Shown here one piece after another: positions 52,201 through 64,000 of a stretch of 64,000 nt of DNA (the first letter of the stretch is position 1; each line of letters opens with the position of its first letter). The translations under genes and the position numbers were made by a program. Source of the stretch: Scatophagus argus. Taxonomy: Eukaryota > Chordata > Actinopteri > Scatophagidae. The notes under the pieces were generated by a model, which did no database searches, was not told the origin of the DNA, and saw only the letters and a list, made by a program, of their open reading frames with translations. The DNA lies in NCBI RefSeq assembly GCF_020382885.2, contig NC_058506.1:14610318-14674317 (forward strand), in the 5' to 3' direction.

Positions 52201-55200
52201 GGGTCTGGGGGCCACCAGCTGAACTGGTCTGACCTGTACATCTGCCAACTTCCTCAGACACTGCTCTCTGTTTCTGATCATGGACTGCATCGAGTTAAGC
52301 TTCTCTGTTACCATCAAGATTTGGGACTAGATAGAAAGAAGAGAAAACTGAAGGTAAGCTGTGGGTCATTTGTGCATTTGCAGTCAGTAGCTGTAGCTTA
52401 CCTGCAGCTGTGGGGTGAGTATGGCTTCAAACTCCAGGCTCAGAGTGTCCTGGGTGTTTTTCAGTGCAGACGGCACCCTCTCCTGGTGACAGCTCAGGCA
52501 CTGCAGTGCCTCCTGAGCTCCCTCTCTGGTTTGGAATCTGTCCACCATTTGACTAGCCAGAAGATAAGCACCCTCATCACACCACCGAAGGGCCTGCACA
52601 CACACAAACATAGGACTCATCACATACAAAAATCACATGCTTTAAAGACATCTTATACAGATATAAAAAAAGCATTTTTTGAGAACATTTATCTTTTGTC
52701 CTTTTAAATTTATGCACCTCTTGTGTCCCATGTGACACTCAAACAAAACAAAAATCCAAGATTTCTATGACGCAGAACAGACAGATGCAGTTTGGTGGCA
52801 CTGCATACCTGCATTTGTGAGAATTAACACTGAAATATGAAAACAAACATGTAACTTACACTACTTGCAGTTTGTGCTGAAACTTGCATGAAAAATACAG
52901 AGCAGTGTAACAAAATATACTATGATATACTATGATATGACCACTAAGATTTACTGATTTTTTTCCATAGTTTTACACTGCAATGTGCAGGTGTATGTGT
53001 GTCAACATTTTTACCCCTTCCAGACGGAGCAGCAGGTCTCGTGCTCGTGTGAGCGAGGCCCGCTTTGTGCGCATGGCAGTGGTGATGACATCACAGTGAT
53101 GTCGCAGCTCATTGCAGCGTTGGACGATGAGTGCCAGGGCGTAGTGGTGGTTGGCAGCCAACTGGTGACCATGCAGGATGACCACCTGGGCACGAGCCAT
53201 CTCGTCCTGATGTACAAACACGGTTCCAAAACCAGTTGGACACCATAGCAATGACAGAAGGTGTGATAATAACACATATTGTATTATATAAATAACATTT
53301 CTAACCGCCCCTAAAGTGTTTTTCAGTAAAAAGTCATCAACAAATCAGTGCCAAGAAACACAGAAAGAGGTGAGGGAAGAGAAGACACACCTTGCCAGAC
53401 TGTTTCCCCCCTCATGGCCTTAGTTCACATTTTGTTCCTACATGTATGTATAAGTACATGCTGTACGGGTACACCATCAGTGCTAAAAAATACACTGTAG
53501 AATGGGAACAGTTGTGCTGCATGTTAGGGGCTGTATTCTAAAGGGTTATGTGAGCGATATACAATGATATCATAATATACTGATGTTTAAAATTCTCTAA
53601 CGTGATCTTCTTCAGACTCATACGTCATGTTTTTAATGCTTGTTTTTCTGCTTGGTCGCTTCCTTCAAAACACATTTCAAACCGCAGTTGTGTGCATATG
53701 GTGTTCCTCTGTTTGTCACCTGAGCACGTGTGTCCAGCTTCTCCAGGTCTCTCAGAAGCTGTTCTGTCTGAACCACTGTAGCTCCCACATAGGCGATTTC
53801 CTTCTCCTGGTCCGTGAGCTTCTTCAGCACCTCGTCCATCTACACACATGCGCGCACACACACACACACACACACGCAAAACACTGATGCAGCCAACCAG
53901 CTCAGCTGTGGCTGAGCTGCTTGTACAACTTATGATAGTGATTGTGCATCTTCACTGACGTATTGTAAAAAATGCAACATGAGTTTACTAGCGGCACAGT
54001 GGCTATGGAGCTTGTGCAAAGTGGAGACATTCACAGGCTATTTAAGGTGTGCCAGAAGTCTGCAGTTCATTTCAAAGTTGAGAAAAAAGATTGCTATTTA
54101 GACTGCGGAAAGTGACTGCTACTAAATAGATCGTGATATGATTCTTTTGGCCACTCGCACAGCAGTGGAACACAACGCTAAGAGGGTAAGACAAAGATTG
54201 ATACCAATGTTCACACCTGTTGGAAACTCATTTCATAGAGCAGCAGCTGGAGGTACTGCTGCAGCTTCAGGTGGTGTTTCTCAAAGAAGCCATCAAAAGC
54301 CTCCTCCATGTCCCGGAGCTGGGCCAGGAGCCTAAAACACACAAGGTGCACGGACGTTCACACAAGCTTCCTGGTAAAATAAAAGTTTAATAAGATCTTA
54401 GCGTCACACTGAGAATACACCTTCCTTCTCACAATAAAACTTAAACTTCCTGAAGGCTGTACCTCTGAACAGTGTCCATGTCTGCTCTTATGTCCCTCTC
54501 CTCCTCCACATCTCTCTTAGAGGCCTTGACAGTTTCCAGGTTCGACAGCAGCAGGCGTCCTTCTTTCAGCACATTTCGGATATCGTCCTGAAGTGACACA
54601 ACAACCAACAAGAAAAGACTGCAGATAGAGAAAATGTAAATTTGAACACAACAACTGCCGGATGCACAGATGGATAGTGGTGAGGGGAAAGAGGGAAGAG
54701 CCAGCGGCAACCTTCATCTGTCGGTATCGGTGTGTGTGTGAGTGCAGCAGGAACTCGATGGCATTTGCCTCATCTGGGAGTTCGGTCTCAGACAGCTCTG
54801 ATCCGAATCCCTGCAACACCTGGGCGATCTCTTTCACTGTCACTGCAAAGGTCTCAATGGCCTGCAGACGCATGCAGAAAAAACATAAAGAAATATGAAC
54901 ACAAATTGGTCTGGTTAATCATTTCACGAGATGGATGATACAATCATCCTGTCCAGTGCCGTCTGGTAAGTCTAACAGCATTCATCAGTGTTAAGTGAGT
55001 CTCATTTCTTGTGCTATATTAATTTCAGCCTCAAAGAACACTGGAAAGTGTGCAGCAGAGCTTTAACCTAACAGCAGGGGTCGTACCGTGCGGAGGACGA
55101 TCCAGTCACTTTGGCAATACTCTACTTTTGCAGTGAAGTCCGACGTCAGGTGGTTTTCATCGATGTAGCGCAGCAGGTCACCGACCGAGCGCAGCATCAC

Positions 55201-57188
55201 CACCTACAAACACAGAGCCGCAAGGCATCTATGGCAGTACTCTGATGTGCACTGAGAAATGAGTTGTTCCAGTAAAACAACATCCTGTTTCAGCAATGTA
55301 TGGTGGTCGTGTTACATAAGAGAAGAAAATCTACTGCCCAACAGAATTTTTACAGTCTGTAAAGTCAGTTTTGAGCCCGCTCTCACCGGCATCTTTAACA
55401 GGAAGTCATCCTGGCTGAAGCGAAAGCCCAGGTCAGTGCTCGAAGACGGACTGGGAGTGTTGCTCAACAAGCCGGTGGGGCGGAGCACTAAGACCAAATG
55501 AAGATTGCCTGGAAATGAGGTCTGAAAGAGGAAGAAGTGTATTAATTTATTTGTCTACTCAGCTTCGCATTGTTATACTTAGATGAAAATGTGGACTTGA
55601 ACAGTGGACAAAAGAAAAGAGGAAACGGTATTTAATAACGCATCAAGTCACAACTGCAGATCAATGTCAGACAGCAGTTTAAACCCACTGCTCTGACGAC
55701 CGATCAGTCGTCAGTGAGGACCGCTGTTATGTGCCATGACTTGTGGATTTGTCTTCCACCACGTCCCTGGATTGAGGCAGAGCAGCACAGAGCGAGAGCA
55801 GTCAGTCAGAACTGTTGACAGCTGAATGTTGTTAGTTGTGCCATCCAGCAGAGCTCAAAACGGCATCAGCATCTCTCAGCGTCAATCCGGGAAGTCTCAG
55901 CAGGTGCTGCTGTCAGCTCGTCCGACTTATTCTGCTCTCCCGTCACTCTTCTTCATGATCAGCTGCTTCCACTCCTTTGCAAACACAGAGCTGTCGTTAT
56001 TTCTGCAAACACTCGCTTTCTGACTTTTCGCTCCAGTATTTCTCCGTGGTTCTTCTCTGTTTCTGTTTACTTGTGTCTGTCCTTGTGCCTCTGGGTTGTT
56101 CATTTTTCAGAGAGCATTTTTAACAAGAAGGTGCAGCAGATAATAAAGAAAACCACTGTTGTGTTTACTCAAAACGCGAATCTGCGTCTGTCCTTTGAGC
56201 ACAGTGGCACGAGGATTAAGATGAAGGGGTGATGTTTTATTGCTTCCAGCTCAGACAGGTGACGAGGACAAGACTGGTGACCACTGAAGTGCTCTGACAA
56301 ATGTGGTGATTCTTCTTTGTCCTGCCTGACATCTTTTCCAGCTTTCCTTGTCTTTTCTCAGCTTTTCACCCCACACTTTCTCAGCAGTTTTTTTGCACAG
56401 ATCCAATTGCACACTCAAAAGACTCCTTTCCATATAAACCTCTTCCACTCTTAATCAACTTACAAGGAAAGGTATAACATTTTTTTCCTCAGACATCATC
56501 AGAACTAGACCTTTAAGAAATTGTTGACTTGAGACGAAATTCACACAGCATCCATTCACCTTCAGATGCTTTTTTTATAATAAAACATGACCCTATCAGA
56601 TAAATAATAATCCAAGCTGCCCTGATGAACCTGGATATTTACCCAAATAGCAGCCATGGTGGGTGTTGGATGGTTACACACTTCTTCTGCATTCCACTGC
56701 ATTTATATTCGTGGGCATCAAGCATTTGACACATATTCCCAAATACTGTTACATAAAGCTGCACAAGCTGAAGACACTCCACAGTTACAGACTGCACCAC
56801 AGCTGATACAACCTCGAACCTTGTTGTTCTGTACCAGCGGTTACAGTCCAAACACACACAGAGACGCGCGCACACACACACAAATCACGTTTGTCATTGG
56901 CCCGTCCTGATGCCCTGTACACACTCCTCCAACACTGAACTGCCATCCGAATCTGCTCTTAAATGAGATTTATTTTAGCTATATAGAGCAGTTTGCACTG
57001 GGCTGAGAGCACATCCCAACCTCTGTGTCGCAGTACTGAACTGTCTTAAGAACAGCTAGTCACTCTCTCTCTCTCTCTCTCTGCTGCAGTATCCTCACCG
57101 CCCCATTTGAAGCCTCCCACCTCCCGGCAGAGCTTACCGCGGCCCGGCGCAGACGGGGGAACCCCCACGACGGGTTGGACTCCGCCAT
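44769..57188 (-). CDS. mcf2: MCF2 / Dbl guanine nucleotide exchange factor
   Basis: This is a Dbl-family exchange factor, loading GTP on Rho-type GTPases at membranes. I placed 27 exons whose phases join without a break (listed in the three block entries), giving roughly 1,060 residues depending on one uncertain exon edge. The start codon is in MAESNPSWGFPRLRRAA, which matches the short first exon of a human MCF2 isoform (MAEANPRRGKMRFRRNAA). Order: C-terminal part of a SEC14/CRAL-TRIO-like domain (about 18-101), spectrin-like helices (about 150-400), DH domain (about 523-708), PH domain (about 712-830), an acidic linker and an SH3-like domain. Synteny with f9 and fgf13, and the text LVLVLRPTGLL and ILHGHQLAANHHYAL, point to MCF2 over MCF2L. 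I did not find upstream exons for the full SEC14 domain. The promoter region at 57189-57400 is GC-rich. Confidence 0.94.
47510..47575 (+). repeat. Probable LINE-tail-like repeat fragment
   Basis: The text 'cagaattcctttattaagcc' then 'ggagggaaattct' resembles the 3' tails of non-LTR retrotransposons seen in fish. It is a short fragment in the mcf2 intron 46257-48356. Confidence 0.4.
47611..47650 (+). repeat. Two tandem 20-bp units with CGCATGCGC cores
   Basis: The unit 'cgacgcatgcgcactgcaa' plus one base occurs twice, back to back. Each holds ACGCATGCGCA, one base from the NRF1 binding consensus (GCGCATGCGCA). Both copies lie in a large mcf2 intron. Confidence 0.7.
48357..51276 (-). other. 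mcf2: mcf2 catalytic block: DH and PH domains
   Basis: Exons in gene order: 51276-51210, 50944-50829, 50703-50634, 50524-50432, 50269-50177, 49898-49773, 49297-49082, 48876-48784, 48661-48583 and 48402-48357. The DH domain opens HIIKELIATERVYVDELLSVL and contains LDSYLLKPVQRLTKYQLLLK (conserved region 3) and LLKSVNDSMHQIAI. The PH domain has LFLYEHALLFCKRR and KFEIWYSGREVVYIVQ. The exon 50944-50829 ends in AG|GCAAGA, a GC-AG intron; no nearby GT keeps the frame. (CA)n lies at 50532-50555. Confidence 0.93.
51450..57188 (-). other. mcf2: mcf2 N-terminal block: SEC14-like tail and spectrin-like helices
   Basis: Exons in gene order: 57188-57138, 55521-55387, 55203-55087, 54861-54712, 54587-54463, 54331-54217, 53839-53720, 53206-53015, 52593-52402, 52326-52146, 51838-51750 and 51550-51450. 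The second and third carry the SEC14-like text (FPGNLHLVLVLRPTG, FRFSQDDFLLKMPVVML). The fourth to ninth carry helical text of the spectrin-repeat kind, e.g. AFDGFFEKHHLKLQQYLQLL. In mammals this region restrains the DH domain, and its loss makes Dbl oncogenic. Introns here hold (CA)n at 53856-53876 and a fish repeat near 51600-51720. Confidence 0.9.
51600..51725 (-). repeat. Fish interspersed repeat fragment in an mcf2 intron
   Basis: The phrases 'actcatcctctggcaaacat' and 'aaaatgtcatggcaattcat' recall a repeat widespread in fish. A short related fragment may lie near 58185-58250. Confidence 0.4.
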
Positions 57189-60100
57189 GGCTTCCTGCAC
57201 TTCCCTCTTGTCCCCCTGTTCTCCCCGGGCCCGGAAAGTCTGCAGCGGGACGTGGTATCGGGAGCGAGCAGCCGCAGCGATGGCACGGTAACCTACACTG
57301 CAGTGTCCGGGCGGGCCGAGCGGCGCGCTCAGTGCGCACCTCAGCAGACGCACGCCTGCTCAGGAGCAGGATGATGAGGGGTGTTTCACTCACCTGACGT
57401 CAAAGCCAAAACAAGTTGGCACGCTCCACGGCTGCGCTGCACAAATGATACATCTCATTATTTGTGAAAATTCAATTCTGAATAGTTATTTGATCATTTA
57501 GCGTCCTGTTACCAAGCAAGAATCTAGGAGGATATCATGAGGCTGTAAAATCTGTAAGTATGTTCCTGAACTTTGCCTTTTTTTAAGTAGGCTGCCAGAA
57601 AGCCTTTCAAGCCAGACAGAATAAAGAAGCTTCACTGTCAGCGAGGCAGGCGCTGGTAGGGAACAAAAAGGAAGTAAGAGTACTTGGTCACTTCCACTGC
57701 ATCCACTAGATGGCGCTTTAAACTTGTAAGAGACTGTAAACCTCTCCTGGATCAACAGCAGGCATCATCCAATCAAACAGGCTGGAGGCCTGTGAGCAAA
57801 AACGTTGGGCTCCTGTCAGTAAGCCCCCGCTGTCTGTGCATTAATCTGTCACCTCGAAACTGCTATAAAGCAAAGACACATCAGGGTTTTGAGACTTTTT
57901 ACTCCATCTGATAAACATAAATGTATAAGCAACAATCAGATTTAAAGTCTCGGGGGAAAAGCTCACCTGAGACAGGAAGCTCTCAGTCCCTTTTAACACA
58001 ACTTTGGAAATATGAGCCATATGAGCATGAGATATTCTAAAGTAGAATATCTGATGCAGGCACCCCCTACAAGACAAAATAAGTTAATAATGCAGGACAC
58101 TTTTATATAACTTTAACTTTTTTGATATTGTGACATTTTTGTGATGAAAACTGAAGACAAAAAAAGCTATTTTTGTCCGTTGTGAAATGTCAGCACCTGC
58201 TGGATGGATTCAGATTAAATTTTGTGGTGATCCCCTTGTTTAGCACCGATTACCAAAATTAGCACATTAATTATGCTAAAGTAAGATGGCGCGTGTGGTA
58301 AAATATTCTACCTTCGCAGCATCAGAAAGTCCAAAGCGCAGCCTCACAGGAGCTGCTGTGGACTCTTCTTGATTTGATGGGCTCATTTCACCTGTAAACT
58401 CTCTCTTTATAGAACATTTTGTTTTATTGTCTGTCACAAGTAAAATTTATGCATTAAAATTTTTACATTAAACAAATATGACAGTATTAGCGGCGAAATA
58501 TAATAAAAGCACCAATAGTAAAAGTACTCATAAGCAGAATGGTATATTATATTATTGGGCTATAATTACTGTTGCATAAATGGTTTAACTACTTTATATA
58601 GTTTCAGTTTGTGAATGATTAAGTAATCAATAAAGTTTTATCTTGATATACAATATTAGATCAGAATTTATTGATCCTATTTTGTACTATTGAATTAAAT
58701 CAGCAAAATAAACAGTAACTAAAGGTATCAAATAAACGTTGCAGTGTAAAATGTACAATATTTGCCTCTGATTTTTAGTGAAGTAGAAATACAGTACAAA
58801 GTACAAGCACATCAGAACTGTCTTTAAATACAGTACCGGAGTATATTTAGTCTGTTTCCTTCCACTTCTGATTGGTGTGCATCATTTCACCTCATCTCAT
58901 TCTCTCAGCACACATAAATAGTTGGCCCTTGGCCCGGCTGACTCTCCTCATGAGACACACTCCACATCATTACTGGTGTGTTTGACCTCAAGTGTTTGGT
59001 CTTTAAAAGGCTCAGCTGCCTGCATTTAGTTCACTCAGCTGGTCCTAAATAAAGCCTCTCTTGGGAACAGTGCCAAATTTCACGAGTGCATTGCTAACAT
59101 GAGATTTGTTTCACTCTCATTTATTTTATATTCACAAAAGCAGATGTGCCTGTCATCTAGTTTTAGTCAAAATGAAATTATAAAAACAAGAACCACGTCC
59201 AGATAAACTGGATTCAAATGGGGCCACAGATATGATGAACCCATTCTTGGTATGGTAAACCTGACATAACACAGATTTACAACCCAAAATAATATTTTCA
59301 ATTAGTACTATTCATGTGATGCCAAAATACTTGCAATCATTCTCTTTCTCCCTCTGTTTTTATTTGTGTACAACTGTACTGTATTTTGGTCATGTGCTCA
59401 GCAGGGAGTCCCAGCCCAGAAGGGAATCACACCATCACATTGTGTTTCCTTTGGTCGATCAAAAGGCTGAGAGCCAAAAGAAGCCACACATTTCCAGGAA
59501 GCTAACTGCATGGCAGACAAAGACGTGATTAGTATGGAGGCAATGTGACCTATTCAGATAAAACCTGAGCCTACTGCGCACGCTTTGTTTTATCTTGGGC
59601 TCGCAGACCACAAACGGGCGCGGTCAGACGCGGTGCTACGAAGCCAAGAAAGTTTATACAACTGTGTGATTGTTTGGCTGCTTTATTAGATGACCTCTCC
59701 ACCTGAAGCTTTAAATTCCCATTGCATCAAACGACCCGAGCACTGATAAAGCTGATAAAGCTTAAACATAACACTTCAGCGGCACAGCCTCTAAGCCGCA
59801 GACATTACAGCACAGTGACCCTTGCCTTGTGGGGTGTCCTGGTAGCCCGGAGGTCACTCTGCTGACCTTGTCTGGGTTCCAGCTTCAGTTACATTATCCA
59901 TATCTGAATCACAAATACAACATTTTAGTTAGTTATCTTCTCTAAGAATATGGTTTGGCAGTCATTGCTGTTAAATTATTCCCGGGACTAAATTAGAGTC
60001 TCAATGCTGTGTTTGCTGGTCATTCATTCTTGTGGGATATTAGGGAGTATGTGCATGTAAGTGCATGTTCCCAAGTGCTGAACTTGAGTATTTCCATTTT

Positions 60101-61050
60101 CTAACACTTCTCCACAAGCACATTTCAGCTCTAGATGTTGTACTTTTTTATTCTTAACTTTGGCTACATTACTTCGCAGATTCAGATAAAAACACGAAAT
60201 ATAAACAACAATAAATGTCAATAAATATCTACTGTTGTGTAGGTGAAGCTTTGATAAGACAAGCAGTAAAGTCATTCCCGTGGGATCCTGCACCAGCTGA
60301 CACATGAAAGTGATGTTTGCCCCAATAATTATAATTATTATATAAAATTAAAAATGAATTCTGCATAATGAGTTTAAGCATATTTTCATGCTGATATTTG
60401 CAACATTTCTACATTGTATTGTGGCTACTTTTCCTTCAGTGTGTCATTGTCAGTCAGTGTCAGAATAATATTCAGCTATTTCAGAACTGTCAGTAAATCT
60501 TGATGCTTTGACCTGCAGATTTGAACTTTAGATGTGAGTTCGTTATAGCGAAGCTGCTGAAGGATTTGAGGAGTTCTCAGAGGTCAAAAGGGAATCATTC
60601 TGCCTAATCTCTGGCACGTTACTGTGACTCGCATAAGACATCTTACTCTGACGTCGCCACCTATGCTCACATCGATCACGCTGTAACAGGACAAGGAGCT
60701 CTTAATCTGCTGAGATCAGACAGGCTGGAACACTGAGAATCTCCACACTGATCCACAAAAATCTAAAAATATTATACACCCTACTAGTTACAATACAGTC
60801 TATGTGCAGCCTATTTCATAGTATAAAAGAGTTTATTTTAAATCAGATTTGTTGAGTCTATAAAGAGAAAAATATTGATTAAAGCAAGTGCAGCTCACAG
60901 ACAGATCAGGCTAATCGCAACACTAAAGGCTAATTTAAACACAATTTAACCAGCGTACCTCCTCATCAAACCAAAATTTCCAGGCCTTTTTAGTAAAAAC
61001 TTTACTGAAAACTTTACACCTAGAAGACTTGATTGCTGTGTTTGTGGTGG
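57189..61050. other. Intergenic interval between mcf2 and arr3 (divergent genes)
   Basis: Near mcf2 it is GC-rich (to about 57400, likely the mcf2 promoter). The rest is AT-rich with a CTCF-like motif at 57703 and a possible repeat fragment near 58185-58250. I saw no exon encoding the missing N-terminal half of the mcf2 SEC14 domain, and no other gene. Confidence 0.5.
57703..57716 (+). promoter_or_regulatory. CTCF-like motif, plus orientation
   Basis: CCACTAGATGGCGC, identical over 14 bases to the motif at 27706-27719 and in the same orientation. It lies 515 bases upstream of the mcf2 start codon. Confidence 0.45.
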
Positions 61051-61059
61051 TACGGAGGG

Positions 61060-61265
61060 GGATTATCAGTCTACTACCACAACCACGTGGTGACTGTGTG
61101 GTTGTATGTCTGTCCCTGTGATTTAACTGGCTGGTATTATTGAACCCTTTGTAGTCCAAAAAAAGCTATCCGCTGATTGCTTAACTGGATTATGATTCAG
61201 GCAATGGCAACAATAATGAACCCGTTAAGCCTGAATGATGCACATAGTGGCTGCATGTATAAAAG
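61060..61265 (+). promoter_or_regulatory. arr3: Cone arrestin promoter with TATA box and CRX/OTX-type sites
   Basis: TATAAAAG lies at 61258-61265, placing the transcription start near 61288-61292. GGATTA, the CRX/OTX core found in photoreceptor promoters, occurs at 61187-61192 (about 100 bases upstream of that start) and 61060-61065. A leader exon with a good donor follows. This fits cone-specific expression known for the family. Confidence 0.7.
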
Positions 61266-61287
61266 GGGAGGACAACTGTTGCGGACC

Positions 61288-61343
61288 GCACTCTCCACTC
61301 ACCCCACTGACGCTCTGCTGTGCTCACAGACAACTGAGAGGAG
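61288..61343 (+). other. arr3: arr3 noncoding first exon (5' UTR)
   Basis: The segment from the predicted start to the donor (GAG|GTAAGA at 61344) has no ATG. It would be spliced to the acceptor ending at 62913 (ttcttccaacag) before the start codon. The 5' end is an estimate from the TATA box. Confidence 0.6.
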
Positions 61344-62937
61344 GTAAGACTTTTGCATCTCTATGAATGGATGGAAAGACAGATGTATGCATTTACTGAT
61401 GATGCAAATGATGAAAGCTGTTGCCTGAGATTTAACTGGGAGAAAGATGCATGATCTTTACTTCACAAATTACACAGGCTTATAAGTGAAATGTTACATG
61501 TGGCTGTGCCAGAAGTCATTCTAATTTTATCAGACAGCAATAACAGCAATATTTTGCAGCTTACAACGTCTCTAAATGGTAGTTTTGAAGCATTTCGACA
61601 GACATGAAGAAGATGTGTGATGCATCAAGCCCAGCTCCAATGGGCCAAAGCATAGCTGCTGTAGATTAGAGCAGCTGAGCAGGTAAATGATGCTGATGTC
61701 CCAGAAATCCTCTTGTTAGATGGTACAGAAACCTGCAAACCTGAGCTATGAGCCAGGCCAGTGTTAGTTATTATTAAGAAAGTCATCTTTCTGTGGTTTT
61801 CACCCAGAGATATGCAGATGCAAGAGTTTAGGGAGAGATGTCGCATCGAGATCCCTGTTTGATTGAACGTGAAACCAACAGCAAGCACTCATTGTGCTAA
61901 ACTGAGCGATAATAACAACAGCACATTGATCCAGGTTGGTAGGTAAATATGAGACGTGAAATTTTTTATATTACAGCACTTTATAGTTAAAGAGTGATGA
62001 CGAAGCCAAACAGTCACAGGAGAGCATTTACTGGATGTGTCACAAGCCAATCAGAAGTGTCATTCTCCTCAGTCTCCACACATTTGGCCACCACAGCAAT
62101 CTCTGTTGTCAAGTTGAAAAACACGGCAATCCTCAGAGAGAGTTCAGGTTATATCTCTCACCTACAGTCATTCTCCAACAACTTTGTCAACCTAATGAAA
62201 AGGGTAAACGTCTCAACAGGTGATCTGCAATACTAGGATAAGGAACCTACTGTTACAGTGCAGAACATTTGAATCATTTACTAAATGTTGTTCCAGTTAC
62301 ATCTGCATAGAGTTCAACTTGAGTCCAATTCATGCCCAAATGAACTTGTTCATTGTAAATATTTTTGTAAAACTCGCTAGTAAATAAGACCTGACAGGAC
62401 AGCAGATGATGCCCAACCAGCTGATTTCAAAATTTTAAATGAGCATAAATGAAACAGATCCTTGTAGCTCCCTTAATCTTTCTGTGATAATCCTCATTAC
62501 GGAGCTATAGAAGGCTACTGTTAGGACTTAGTGTCTCAGTAAGACCTGGAATACTACAATTTACTGAATGGGTTTTATCCATTTAACTGTCCTTGAATAG
62601 CACTGGCACTGCTGTTAAGTTTTAGGGGAACACATTGTGACATAATCTCCCGTGTGTGTTTGTGTCATCTAAGTCTGGTCTGGAGTTTGGTGTCAGGTAC
62701 AGCAGGCGATAACAGCTCTGACTCAGGAGCCCTAATACTGATGGAGTAATCTCATCACAAAGGATTAACCTTCAGCACCTTTTAAAACAAAAAAAAATAT
62801 AAATCACTCCGGCTGAGTGGACAGTTTATGAATGATTCAGGTCTTAATCGCAACATCTGACTGATGCTGTGACCTCCTGATAACCTAAAATCACTTCTTT
62901 ATTCTTCCAACAGAACAATTCTAGAGATCTTCCAGAG

Positions 62938-64000
62938 ATGGCAAAGTAAGTGTTGTTTTCTTTTGTTGTTTTCTTGAAGTCCTCCATAGGTACCTCCCTT
63001 ACCTGCTTCAAACTGAAAAACCAAAGCTTAACAAAACATAAAGAGGTCTTTCTACTGTTGCTGTGCTGCTATTCAAACAGGCACATCTCTAAAAACAGTG
63101 CTTAAAATGTTCATTATTAGAATGATTGGTGTTTTTTGCTACAATAAACTGAAATCAGCTGAAACGCTGAACTTAAAACACTTTTAAAACTGCACCACCT
63201 TAGGATTTGCAGACTGTAACCGGCAGGTCAGCCAACTCCTAAAAGTGACAAGTGGTTTTAAAGTATTTATCTAAGGTTTGCAGAGGCTTAATCAGTTGAT
63301 GTGTTAGTTCAAAGGTGGTCTCGGACAGGTAGCACAGGTAATGAGCTATTTGTGAACCCTGCCACACCATTTGTGGCACTCTCACCTGGGTCAGCCTCTC
63401 AATCCGGGCATGATGAGGTAAAGCTGCTCCACACTTAGCTGTTCCTAACTGGATAAAAGGGAATAAAGGATTATTGGCCCTTCTGCTGCTGGCAAAGGAT
63501 CTGACTTTACCTTCAGAGTCCAAAACTAATCATTATTTTATCTGGTTAATCCAGACAGTAATTCTGTAAATGCATGGAAGGAGGATGGTAGTAGTTGATA
63601 CTTTTAGGATGCAAAGCCAGTGGGGCAAAAGGAAATATATATACTTTATGCAAAATAATGTTAAACTTAAGTCTCTTGGGTCATTAATGTAAAGCAGTAA
63701 GAGCTAACTGAAGAAAATAGAGTTAAAAAATTACACACAGATCATCTTACAGGGCATTTCACTTTCCCTTTTTCACAGGGTTTTTAAGAAGACCAGTGGA
63801 AACGGAGGGGTAAGTTTACATGTGTTAATTTGACTTGAGTTCTCCTCTTGTTTTCAGTTGTGTAATTTCTTTTCATGAATGAAAAAACAAACAAACAGAT
63901 AAACCAGCTTGGTAACAACTGAACAGGATCTGAAAACGCTCAACTGTTTTCCTTTCCTTCCATCTGACAGCTGACCCTCTACCTGGGGAAGAGAGACTAT
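62938..64000 (+). CDS. arr3: Cone arrestin (arrestin-C), N-terminal fragment
   Basis: This arrestin quenches phosphorylated cone opsins in photoreceptors. Coding pieces are 62938-62945 (ATGGCAAA), 63779-63809 and 63971 to the window edge. They join in phase as MAKVFKKTSGNGG then LTLYLGKRDY. Human ARR3 starts MSKVFKKTSSNGKLSIYLGKRDF, so the very short first coding exon and the arrestin N-domain start agree. Rod arrestin and beta-arrestins have longer leaders before VFKK. The upstream TATA box and CRX-type sites support photoreceptor expression. The gene continues beyond 64000; about 23 of an expected 350-odd residues are visible, so the paralogue (arr3a or arr3b) cannot be chosen. Confidence 0.88.

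Noticed and set aside
57107..57397. 96-codon plus-strand frame opposite mcf2 exon 1
   Set aside because: A GC-rich shadow of the mcf2 first exon and promoter; no independent coding signal.

Overview
The window is vertebrate genomic DNA, almost certainly from a ray-finned (teleost) fish. Genes are split by introns with GT-AG ends. Microsatellites, mostly (CA)n/(GT)n, are very dense, and several interspersed repeats are of kinds I know from teleost genomes, including a decayed Tc1-like transposon. I reconstructed the genes by joining exons whose splice sites, reading phases and lengths agree with the known vertebrate families.

Layout: (1) 4345-12645, plus strand: afap1l1, an actin-filament adaptor. 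Its first short coding exon was not found and may lie to the left. (2) 15010-31939, minus strand: fgf13, an intracellular FGF-homologous factor, with five exons of the 1S form and an alternative 1V first exon about 9.6 kb further 5'. (3) 37465-42326, plus strand: f9, coagulation factor IX, with all eight exons. (4) 44769-57188, minus strand: mcf2 (Dbl), a Rho-family exchange factor. I placed 27 coding exons, one with an uncertain edge, including a C-terminal SH3-like domain. (5) 61258-64000, plus strand: the start of cone arrestin (arr3), with TATA box, leader exon and the first three coding pieces; it runs off the right edge.

The order fgf13 - f9 - mcf2 is that of human Xq26-q27. afap1l1 is on human 5q and ARR3 on Xq13, so the flanks differ from mammals. 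The five genes are not an operon and share no single pathway. f9 acts in plasma clotting, fgf13 on sodium channels and microtubules, mcf2 and afap1l1 on Rho/actin signalling, and arr3 in cones.

The noncoding DNA holds the less expected signals: a five-copy ATTGG (NF-Y type) array at 30-bp spacing ahead of a TATA-like box (13.8-14.0 kb); CTCF-like motifs in divergent orientation between the two fgf13 promoters (24.8 and 27.7 kb); and a plus-strand terminal-exon-like segment beyond the fgf13 1V promoter (33.3-33.85 kb). I found no bacterial-type system, CRISPR array, rRNA or tRNA. Long open frames that read as VCVC or HTHT repeats are microsatellite translations, not genes.
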